Source: Omphiscola glabra
Taxonomy: Eukaryota > Mollusca > Gastropoda > Lymnaeidae
DNA: 64,000 nucleotides
Direction: 5' to 3'
Assembly: GCA_964017045.1 (NCBI GenBank)
Contig: OZ024794.1
Span: forward strand, 34,131,682 to 34,195,681
The notes beneath the pieces were generated by a model, which was given only the letters and a program-made list of their open reading frames with translations, was not told where the DNA came from and did no database searches. This document shows positions 1 to 8,343 of the stretch, in pieces. The position numbers were made by a program, and so were the translations under genes. How positions within the stretch are numbered: the first letter of the stretch is position 1; each line of letters begins with the position of its first letter.

Positions 1-205
1 TTTTTAACTTAAGAAATAATTTTAGACGTCTTATGTTAAATTGTTCTAAGTTAAAAATGTTTGCCTGTGTAAGAATATTTATGGACGAGCTGAAAATGAA
101 TATGAAGATTGTCATAAAAATGTTATTAAAAAATATTTCCATTTATTTGGATCAATAAAATAATGTTATCTTATAATATCTTATGTTGCCTTATCCTCTT
201 TTGTT
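1..205 (+). repeat. LINE/SINE-type 3' tail, copy A
   Basis: This AT-rich stretch shares an ordered set of motifs with 12060-12187 and 36368-36512: a GTCTTRTGTTAAA-like start, TATTTATG..GCTGAAA in the middle, then TTTATTTGGATCAATAA and TTATCTTAT-type repeats at the end. The shared 3' end followed by short tandem repeats is typical of retroposon 3' tails. The parent element is not identified. Confidence 0.5.
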
Positions 206-235
206 CTTAAGAGTTATTATTCAATCGTGTTATTG

Positions 236-304
236 ATGAAATAATGGTGAAATAATGGCAAAATAATGGGTAAATTGGTGGTGAAATAATGGTGAAATAA
301 TGAA
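236..304. repeat. short tandem repeat, GTGAAATAATG unit
   Basis: About five imperfect copies of an 11-bp GGTGAAATAAT unit. The flanking 305-526 stretch is AT-rich and shows nothing recognisable. Confidence 0.6.
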
Positions 305-534
305 CGAAGTGGGAAAATATCTTTTGCTGTTAGGAAAAGAGCTCTTCCCGTCATAATAATTTCTGATGTCCGGTTGATCAATATCTAGACTATAGCATTA
401 ATTTATAATGACATCTTGACAGTTCAGTGTCATTAAAAATCGATAGGTTTAAAATGTATGACAATCAGAACTTCGTGACGATATTGACGTTTCTCCTTTG
501 TGTATATTTAGTTTAAAAACATAGGTGTTGTTAT

Positions 535-1581
535 CAGTGGCATAGCTAGGATTGGTGTTACACGGTGCGGTAAACTCATGGTGTCAGCCCCCCCCTACCC
601 ACCCCCCCCCCTGCGCGACTTCCATGCATAATGGATTTCTTCTTGTTAAACTAAGTTCAAAGTATAACGATGACAAGAACACAAACAAATTAATTACAGG
701 CCAGGACGTGCATGTAATTAGGAACTGTATAAACGTTAAGTTATAATTATTTTTACATTAAATTTACTATATTTAAAATTTTCCTTTCCTATCTTCAAAG
801 CTGCAAAACCTGTCAATCACTTGATCAAAATCAAAATCTTCAACGAATCAAGTTCGATTGATTGTATAGCCAGATTATAAAGCTTTGAGTGTCCCACGGT
901 GGGTCGTTAACAGTTCTTGAAAAACCTTAGTTTTGAAAAGCTCCGCACACATGAAGCCACATATCCACAGATGGTAGGGAACAATTGACGGCTTAGCGAG
1001 AGTATTGGAAGAGATTCTAGGGAGTCCCATTCAGCTATAAATTTCAAAACATCAAATAGTGACCAGTCCATGACTTTATGAAATTCAATATCAGCTGGCT
1101 TTAAGTGTCTTCTAAGCCTTGCTTTTTCTTTTAAAAATTCATCTTCTGATAACTAATCATATCTGCTATTTCGTTGATCGCAGATGATCTGATCTGGGGT
1201 TCAGGATGAAAGCGATTGATACTCTCCAGCATCTCCTTAATGTTTTCTTCTCGCCAAGTGACACAGATACTGCCATGGAAGATTAAGTTCCTCAAGCAGA
1301 TAAACATGAAATCACACCCAGCATGTCAAAGATATTTTTGTGTACGAAAATCGTGCTCAAGTGGTGGTGCTAGTTACGAATCGGAGTATTTCTAGTTTTC
1401 AATATATTTGGTTTGGCTACATGTGTGTAAAATTTACGTGTGATCGGTAGTCTTTTTATGAAATTTGGTTGGACCGAGCAGTGTGCGCTCTGCAAATATG
1501 CAATTTTTCAATTTGGTGTCATCCCTGAGATGATGTCCCCCGGTGCAGTCCGCACCCCCGCATCCCCTAGCTACGCCACTG
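535..1581 (-). mobile_element. hAT DNA transposon relic with 8-bp TSD
   Basis: The element starts CAGTGGCATAGCTAGG and ends with the inverted form CCTAGCTACGCCACTG. It is flanked by a perfect 8-bp duplication GTTGTTAT (527-534 and 1582-1589). Eight-bp duplications and CAGTGG termini are hAT hallmarks. At 1047 bp it is too short for an intact transposase gene (usually about 600 codons), but it keeps the end of one on the minus strand. The termini resemble those of the MITE copies at 12538, 25192 and 39826, so it may belong to the autonomous lineage behind them. Confidence 0.85.
775..1312 (-). pseudogene. hAT transposase C-terminal remnant
   Basis: Minus-strand translation of about 1312-907 gives a protein-like stretch with the hAT dimerisation signature: a ...FPTICGYVASCVRSFSKL... 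segment, corresponding to the usual S-V-A-S-x-E-R-x-F-S motif, followed by a K-rich turn. A frame break near 1150 separates two halves and a stop lies at 907-909. After another shift, the sequence down to about 780 still resembles the usual hAT tail (I-D-x-F-x-x-x-x-x-RK). The N-terminal BED finger and the catalytic part are absent. It is non-functional, kept as internal sequence of the element at 535-1581. Confidence 0.7.
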
Positions 1582-1589
1582 GTTGTTAT

Positions 1590-1934
1590 GGTACTATTTA
1601 AATATAACATTAAAAAAAAAAAGATGTCTTCAAATTCGTTTCGTTGTTAGTTTTTATATGAATCAGACCGAAATAACCACACGCAAAACACATTCAGAAA
1701 TGATTGAAAAATCTATTGATCAAAAACAACAATTATCAAACAATAATAACAATGATAACAAATAATCAGATTTCATCAATTTATTTGCAAAATAAAACAA
1801 TCATTTATAAAAAAAAAATATCTTTATTTAAATTTATATGATTTCAAAACAAGTTGAGGATCAATGTCAAAGTCAACAAGGGTTAAGAAATATACAGAAT
1901 AAATGAACACACTTCATAAATAGTAAATAATAAT
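1590..1934. other. AT-rich spacer
   Basis: Poly-A runs and an AACAATAATAAC-rich stretch near 1725-1760. No coding, repeat-family or RNA signal was seen. Confidence 0.4.
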
Positions 1935-2550
1935 GGAGAGTATATACATATGGGTAGGACAGTAGAGATTGATGGACAATATACATATATATGGGTAGGA
2001 CAGTAGAGATTGATAGACAATATATACACAGTTGGTTAGGACAGTAGAGATTGATGGAGAATATATACATATGGATAGGACAGTAGAGATTGATGGACAA
2101 TATACATATATATGGGTAGGACAGTAGAGATTGATAGACAATATATACACAGATGGTTAGGACAGTAGAGATTGATGAACAATATATACAGATTGATTGG
2201 ACTGTAGAGATTGATGGACAATATATACATATGGATAGGACAGTAGAGATTGATGGACAATATACATATATATGGGTAGGACAGTAGAGATTGATAGACA
2301 ATATATACACAGATGGTTAGGACAGTAGAGATTGATGAACAATATATACAGATTGATGAACAATATATACAGATTGATTGGACTGTAGAGATTGATGGAC
2401 AATATATACATATGGATAGGACAGTAGAGATTGATGGACAATATATACATATGGTTAGGACAGTAGAGATTGATGGACAATATATACATATGGATAGGAC
2501 AGTAAAGATTGATGGACAATATATACATATGGATAAGACAGTGGAGATGA
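1935..2550. repeat. 39-bp minisatellite
   Basis: About 15 copies of a 39-bp unit with core GGACAGTAGAGATTGATGG followed by ACAATATATACATAT. Copy-to-copy spacing is 39 bp, with some length variants. Because 39 is divisible by three and the unit has no stop in several frames, open frames of 74-145 codons appear on the minus strand. They are made only of repeat units and are not counted as genes. Confidence 0.9.
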
Positions 2551-3103
2551 ATGCAAACAGTTCATTCTCACATTGTACTATCTTTATTTATATCAAACGG
2601 AAAATGAAGTGATAATTCACTTTGGAAGAACCAGGTCGTTCCAATGTTATGGTCATCAGCAACCGAAAAAGGAGAGAGGGGGGCATAATCTAGATGCTTT
2701 CGCCGCCGCCCCCCCCCCCCCCCCCACTCTTTAAAAAAAAAAAAAAGTTCATCCGTTTTCAGTTGGTCCTATAAAAGGCTGAATAACAAGTTTTGCAACA
2801 TTGCACGCAAAGTCAAGCCGGCAACGATCAAATCTGTGGTTGACTATCACGCGACACAGCCTTTCATGTCCACTAAAGTGACAACTTATCATTTTTTTTC
2901 ACCCAGTACTTGTCAGACATGTAATTCAAAAAGTTAATCATAAAACAGGAAATTAAATTTCCGAACAATTTTTGAAAATTTTGACAAAAGTTAACATTTG
3001 TGTCATACCGGACTGAAGAGTTGCACACACGCAAATTTACGGTTTTCATTCTGGTGTGACCACCTTCTTTGACTTAAAAATAATTCATTATTAATTCCTG
3101 TTC
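2551..3103. other. unassigned, low-complexity C and A runs
   Basis: Contains a poly-C run followed by poly-A (about 2705-2747). Nothing else was recognised. Confidence 0.4.
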
Positions 3104-3290
3104 TAGCGGAGCTCAAGAACGGCTGTGCCATGAGACAATATAGGTGTGCCGCGAGACAACTTAGGTGTGCCACAAAACAATCTAGGTGTGCCGCGAGACA
3201 ATCTAGGTGTGCCGCGAGACAATCTAGGTGTGCCGCGAGACAATAAGACAATCTAGGTCTGTCGCAAGGCACATCTAGGTGTGCCACGGC
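3104..3290. repeat. 21-bp minisatellite inside a possible hAT-like end
   Basis: Six to seven copies of a 21-bp CTAGGTGTGCCGCGAGACAAT-like unit. The first bases (about 3104) read TAGCGGAGCTCAAGAACGG followed by TGTGCC, which resembles hAT termini of the form CAGCGGTTCTCAAACGG followed by TGTGCC. No matching second terminus or target-site duplication was found, so the link to a transposon is tentative. Confidence 0.6.
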
Positions 3291-3299
3291 AAAAATTCA

Positions 3300-4021
3300 T
3301 CCAAAATCAGGAATTTTTTTTAATTTAAAGACTATAGTATATAAATTTGTTGAAGCACACGGGCAATGCTTCTTCTTCTATACTTTTAGAACACACGATC
3401 AATTTATCGGTTATTCTGGGTCCTATTTATGTAGAGGAGGTTTGCGATATTTCTGTGCTTGGTTTTGAAGAGGATATTTCACTGGTTGCAAGGGCTACTC
3501 AGTGAGTGTATCAGAAACTGGGGGTTGGAAGGAAGGAGGCAACAGACACAAATGTGTCGCCTGTTGTCGCCTAAACTGTTATTTCTGGAAGCTTACTCCA
3601 GTCCCTGATTGTCTTTGGCTGATTGGCTGAACAACACAATGTCAGAGGTTTTCAGCCAGAGGACACCGCGCACCACCGTACGGTTAAAAGTGGTGAATCA
3701 CGTGACAAGTCACCTTCTCCATGTGTCAGAATAATGAGTAAGAAAACGCATCGTCTATGTTTGACCTTTGATCCCGTAATTTTCACGCCAGCACTGTGGA
3801 ATAACTTCCGACCAACTGAGCATTGATTGCTAGTTGTTTAACATTGTTACACCATCGAGACAAAGTTTCATCGGCGATAAGTATGAAACCAACCCAACAC
3901 AAAGTCATCCACACACACCAATCCAGATCGACTGATTAATACTGTGTGTGGCTTGTTTCGATTTCAGCAACGCAGGCCGAAAAGCCTCATTAGCCATTGT
4001 TTAATTCAAATGTTTTTATCT
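3300..4021. other. no recognised feature
   Basis: Mixed-composition sequence with only short open frames. No conserved motif, repeat or RNA gene was seen. Confidence 0.4.
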
Positions 4022-4029
4022 GTCTTTGG

Positions 4030-4187
4030 CAGCGGCTCTCAACCTGTGGGTCGCCTAAGACCATCGGAAACATATTATATGCTCTACAGTTATGAAGTAG
4101 CAACGAAAATAATTTTGAGTTGGGGGTCGCGACAACATTTGGAACTGTATTAAAGGGTCGCGACAGTAGGAAGGTTGAGAACAACTA
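4030..4187 (-). mobile_element. SPIN-like hAT MITE, copy 1
   Basis: The termini are CAGCGGCTCTCAACCTGTGG and its inverted form GGTTGAGAACAACTA. Internal blocks such as CGCCTAAGACCATCGGAAA, TACAGTTATGAAGTAGCAAC and GTATTAAAGGGTCGCGAC match the published SPIN short non-autonomous consensus as I remember it. Flanks GTCTTTGG (4022-4029) and GTCTATGG (4188-4195) are an 8-bp duplication with one mismatch. It lacks the GTCGAACGACC-type block near one end, so it is slightly shortened relative to copies 2 and 3. Confidence 0.85.
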
Positions 4188-4214
4188 GTCTATGGAGTCT
4201 TCAAAATTGTATTT

Positions 4215-4575
4215 TCCTTGTGTTTCTGTGGATGGGACTCGTTAACCTTGGACGGCAACTCATCTAAGAGAAGGAAACTCTGAATTCAAACCCGGCGATG
4301 GAGTCCCGATAGGCGGATAACATTGATACAATGAAACATTCCGGCAACTCCCGGGTGGATGGGACTCGTTAACCTTGGACGGCAACTCATCTAAGAGAAG
4401 GCAACTCTGAATTCAAACCCAGGAGATGGGGAGATGGAGTTCACATGCGCCTAACTGGCAGCAGTGATGCCTCTCGAACATCGAACCTTGTAACGCGCTT
4501 CGAGCCTTTGGGAATGAAGCGTGATTTCTCAAATAAAAAATAAACTTCATTATTATTATTATTATTATTATTGAT
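4215..4575 (+). repeat. SINE-like element with duplicated head and (ATT)n tail
   Basis: A roughly 78-bp head (GTGGATGGGACTCGTTAACC onward) occurs twice, at about 4228-4305 and 4355-4432. It is followed by a body ending GCGCTTCGAGCCTTTGGGAA, an A-rich stretch and (ATT)8. This 3' end is of the type shared by many animal SINEs and their partner LINEs. The doubled head suggests a dimeric SINE or an internal tandem duplication. No clear pol III A box was found. Confidence 0.6.
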
Positions 4576-4589
4576 TTTCGAGATAAACA

Positions 4590-4745
4590 GCCTACTCATC
4601 AACATGTCTGCCCAGACTTCATAGATTGCTCATCAACATGTTTGCCCAGACTTTTATTTGCTACACAACCTGCTCATCTACATGTCTGCCCAGACTTTCA
4701 TTTGTTACACAGCGTCCTCATCTATATGTCTGTTCAGACGTTGCC
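4590..4745. repeat. degenerate tandem repeat, about 34-46 bp
   Basis: Four copies of CATCAACATGTCTGCCCAGAC separated by variable AT-rich spacers ending in TTATTTGCTACACA-like sequence. Confidence 0.7.
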
Positions 4746-5543
4746 TAATGCACTTTAAGAAATGTCTAATTATTTTCTAATTTTTAGTGGTTTAAACTCG
4801 TGTTTTTGATAGAATGTTTTTTTTTTATGTTTGGAAAAAGAACAAAGCACCGAAAATAGCCGTTCCAACGATAACTATTTAAAAACAACCATTTACTTAT
4901 AAAATGACCCATTAAACTAATCGAGAAGCTTTACAAATTGTAACTGTCTGACAAGCTTCCTCATTGGCGTATATTACTATTGTGGATGTCATGCCATTCT
5001 CAATATTTAATCTGTTTCTTATGTTCCATTTCAAACAGTCAGGAAAGAAATGGAGGTTTTGTGATATTATTGAAACTTACGCCGTTGAACTTTTTTTTAT
5101 GCCTTTCAATTTTTGTTTCCCTCCCGACTTGAATGTTTCAGTCGGCGATTCCACTGAAAAAAAAAAAAAAAAAAAAAAAAAAAACAATCAAAAATGCACA
5201 CACAAAACTATCCCGACCCCATATGAGTTGGCGACCCTTGGGTTGGGAACTCATGATCTCGCTCAGGGTTTAATCATGAGGCCGTTTTATTGACCCTCTG
5301 ATACACGGGGGAACGGTTGACTGTCCCAAATACAGTGTTGGGGGCCGGGCTATAGTTTTAAAAAAAATATGATCAAAATTGCATGCACACTCAGTATATC
5401 GTATTTTTAGTGCAAAACGATAACCAATCCACATCAAGTTATTAGCACTTAACTGTGATTATAGGGGCCTGTTTTTTTTGGCCAAATAGATTTTCAATCT
5501 ACGGTTTTATCTTTGTAACCACTACCCGGGGTACATAACAAGG
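4746..5543. other. no gene seen; poly-A run
   Basis: AT-rich sequence with an A run of about 25 at 5157-5184. An open frame of 109 codons crosses the A run and has no recognisable domain, so it is not called. Confidence 0.4.
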
Positions 5544-5803
5544 GCCTGGGAAATCGGGTTAAAATCCCCCCTGGAGGACCGAATCTGGCGGCCTGGGGAG
5601 TCGGGTTCAAGTCCCCCTGGAGGACCGAATCTGGCGGCCTGGGGGGATCGGGTTAAGGCCCCCTTGGAGGACCGAATCTGGCGGCCTGGGGATCGGGTTA
5701 AAGTCCCCCTGGAGGACCGAATCTGGGGGATCGGGTTAAAGTCCCCCTGGAGGACCGAATCTGGGGGATCGGGTTAAAGTCCCCCTGGAGGACCGAATCT
5801 GGC
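5544..5803. repeat. 37/43-bp minisatellite with tRNA T-arm-like motif
   Basis: Six copies of a unit reading GGCCTGGGGATCGGGTTAAA followed by GTCCCCCTGGAGGACCGAATCT. The first copies are about 43 bp and later ones lose the GGCGGCCT part (37 bp). The second copy reads GGGTTCAAGTCCCC (about 5604-5617), which fits a pol III B box (GGTTCRANTCC); other copies have GGGTTAAAGTCC or GGGTTAAAATCC. Confidence 0.85.
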
Positions 5804-6154
5804 TTTCAGAGAATAAACACACCACTAAAATGTGGATGATCCAAGAAACTTAAAAAAGGTGCGTGTTTGCGGGGGGGGGGGGGTAAAAAATTACAAAAGG
5901 ACCTATAACATTTAATCTGATTTCTCTCTCAACCTGTTCTCCAGCTCTCAATTATTTTAGTCACTCGACAACCACCAAGATATGCAGGCATTTTTGTGGA
6001 GGCCCTGAGTACATTTTGTTTTTTTAAATCTTCAACCACCGAAGACAGCAAGAAAGCAGACACAAACCAGCTCTGTTGGGGAAGAGGGTTGCTGTTCCAA
6101 AGCTACCGGAAACTATCCGGAAGGAAAATACTCCTTCAGTTCAAAGTCTAGCAA
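5804..6154. other. no recognised feature
   Basis: Contains a G run near 5871-5883. No gene or repeat family was recognised. Confidence 0.4.
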
Positions 6155-6690
6155 TCACATTAAACCAGTCAATGTCTTTCATTCATATTTAACTGATCAA
6201 TGTCTATCAATACCCAATTAAAAAATCAATACCTATCAATCGTATTTAACCAATCAATTTCTACCAATATATTTAACTGATCAATGTCTATCAGTCACAT
6301 TTAACCAGCCAATGTCAATCAGTCCACATTGAACCAATCACTGTCTACCTATCACATTTTAAGAAATGTCTATTCATTACTTTTAACCAATCAATGTCTA
6401 CCAATATATTTAACTGATCAATGTCTATCAGTCACATTTAACCAGCCAATGTCAATCAGTCCACATTGAACCAATCACTGTCTACCTATCACATTTTAAG
6501 AAATGTCTATTCATTACTTTTAACCAATCAATGTCTACCAATATATTTAACTGATCAATGTCTATCAGTCACATTTAACCAGCCAATGTCAATCAGTCCA
6601 CATTGAACCAATCACTGTCTACCTATCACATTTTAAGCAATGTCTATTCATTACTTTTAACCAATCAAAGTCTACCAATAACATATCAAA
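6155..6690. repeat. 137-bp higher-order repeat built of about 27-bp units
   Basis: The string CTACCAATAT recurs at 6261, 6398 and 6535, exactly 137 bp apart. Each 137-bp block consists of about five diverged versions of an AACCAATCAATGTCTATCA-type unit. The flanks 6155-6260 hold the same unit without the higher-order order. Confidence 0.85.
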
Positions 6691-6922
6691 TTCAGTTAAC
6701 GCCTGATCAAAATATATCTCTGTAAAAACGCCAATGTGTAAATTAAGAATTTATTACTCGTTACATTTGTCTTAAAATTAACAATGACAAAAATTGTAAC
6801 ATAACTTTAATTTAAAAATAAAGAACAAATATTTAAAAAAAGCAAGCCGAATATAAATATACAATACATAAAATTGCAATACATAAGCTAAGATATATTG
6901 TACATGTTATATACATGTTATT

Positions 6923-7207
6923 GGTTACTGGACATTTGATCGAAAGAAATTTCGTCGACGGAAAATTGATCGACGGAAATTTGATCGAACGGAAATTTGG
7001 TCGAATCTTCTTTTCAGGTCACACGTTAAAATTTTCGTCAAATTTATTTTTGAACGCACTATACTATACAGTAAAACAAAATATTGCGTTCAAAAAGAAA
7101 TTTGGCGCAAAATTTTAACGTATCAACTAAAAAACAAAAATGCGACCAAATTTGCGTCGATCAATTTTCCGTCGACGAAATTTCTTTCGATCAAATTTCC
7201 GGACACG
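6923..7207. mobile_element. palindromic MITE, 9-bp TSD family, copy 1
   Basis: A near-palindrome: the first roughly 140 bp (GGTTACTGGACATTTGATCG onward) are the inverted complement of the last 140 bp, apart from about 16 extra bases in one arm. Flanks CATGTTATT (6914-6922) and CATTTTATT (7208-7216) form a 9-bp duplication with one mismatch. Copies at 32651 and 45637 share arms and duplication length. Long arms with 9-bp duplications suggest a Mutator-like origin. There is no coding capacity. It lies just past the stop codon of the receptor gene. Confidence 0.85.
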
Positions 7208-7210
7208 CAT

Positions 7211-7216
7211 TTTATT
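7211..7216 (-). promoter_or_regulatory. candidate poly(A) signal AATAAA of the GPCR gene
   Basis: AATAAA on the minus strand, about 70 bp after the receptor stop codon and overlapping the target-site duplication of the neighbouring MITE. Cleavage 10-30 bases downstream would fall inside the MITE arm. Position is the only evidence. Confidence 0.45.
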
Positions 7217-7284
7217 CTTAAGTTCTTAATTCGATAAATACAAAAATCACAAAGCTATAGTCCCCATTCACAAGGTTTGAACTT

Positions 7285-8343
7285 TCAGACAAAAGTCCCT
7301 TCGTTTTCGTCTTTAAATAAAGAACTGAACCCTACCCCGCACGCGGTGGTCTTTGTCCTCGGTGGCGTCTGTTCGATGGTCTGGAACTGAAACGGAGACT
7401 GCGGGGGCGTCACTGCCGTTGATGCTGTCGTGGAGTTGTTAATGCTCCTGATGCTGCAGGAGTGCCTGCGGCTTCCCTGCGTCAGGGTGATGAAATCGTT
7501 TCTTGCCATAACGCAGGGCGCCCGGATGTCCCGTCTCGTCTGCTCGTAGGCGGCGAATGAGGACGAGGCCTCGCGCTCGCCCACGTACCAGTTGATCAGG
7601 CGCCGTTTGAACGACTGGTAGAGATCCGTGAGGAGGATGAATAGGATTGGTCTCACGCAGGCCACGGACGACCTCGTCCAGCTCAGCGTCTGATAAAGCG
7701 TCCTGAGGGAATCGCAGCTCTGCGAGTCGTCGCAGTCCGGGCTGACCAGCGAGTAGGCTGAGTACGGCAGGGTGATGGCCAGGCTGACGAAATCTACCGC
7801 AAGGAGGGCTGCCACGAAGCGTCTCTGCCGCCTGGCGTGCGAGACGCTCGTAATGGACGTGTTGGCGGCGGATCTGGTCCTGTCCAATCCCGACCTCGAG
7901 GAGTCGTTCGACTGACAGTGCGCGTCGGTGCCCGGTGCGCTGTTTGCGAACCGTCCGTTGAGATTGAGCTGCACCGGGTTGAACTGATTGGTGGACGGCA
8001 TCTCCCCGATGACGGCGATGAAAACAAAGATGAGGAGGATGAGGATCAGGACGGATGGGAGGAAGACCGTCAGCCAGCTGGACGCGGCGTTGGCCTCCTT
8101 TGTGATGCCGTACATGCACACGCCCGGCGGAGGCTGGACAGCTGGGAAACCCAGCCACAGTGAGCAGACGACCACGCAGCTGACGCACCACGGTGACAGG
8201 ATGACCAGCACGTGAGCCGATGTGTTCTGCATCAGGGTGTTGTAGTAGTCGGTCTTGTAGGTGAACAGGACGCGGTCAACGTTGAGCAGGAGGAGCGCGA
8301 GCAGGGCGACGCTGGGGAGCGCCACGTCTAGGATCATCCATGT
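7285..8343 (-). CDS. GPCR exon: TM3 to C-terminus
   Basis: 352 codons plus stop, starting after the acceptor TCTCCTCCTACAG with codons ACA TGG ATG. It holds D3.32 in MILDVALPS, NVDRV in place of DRY, TM4 with a Trp, the outer-loop-2 Cys in GVCMYG, TM5 with FLPSVLILIL, an inner loop 3 of about 70 residues, TM6 without the CWxP Trp (ITLPYS), TM7 with RPILF, a basic SFKRRL helix 8 and a tail of about 100 residues rich in Ser and Thr. GC content is clearly higher than in the surroundings, as expected for a conserved exon. Confidence 0.9.
   Translation of the reverse strand, partial: TWMILDVALPSVALLALLLLNVDRVLFTYKTDYYNTLMQNTSAHVLVILSPWCVSCVVVCSLWLGFPAVQPPPGVCMYGITKEANAASSWLTVFLPSVLILILLIFVFIAVIGEMPSTNQFNPVQLNLNGRFANSAPGTDAHCQSNDSSRSGLDRTRSAANTSITSVSHARRQRRFVAALLAVDFVSLAITLPYSAYSLVSPDCDDSQSCDSLRTLYQTLSWTRSSVACVRPILFILLTDLYQSFKRRLINWYVGEREASSSFAAYEQTRRDIRAPCVMARNDFITLTQGSRRHSCSIRSINNSTTASTAVTPPQSPFQFQTIEQTPPRTKTTACGVGFSSLFKDENEGTFV

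Noticed and set aside
5604..5617. tRNA gene suggested by the T-arm-like motif
   Set aside because: No acceptor stem, D arm or anticodon arm can be placed around it.
7837..8215. Plus-strand frames opposite the GPCR exon
   Set aside because: They are shadows of the GC-rich minus-strand exon; the receptor frame has membrane segments and splice sites.
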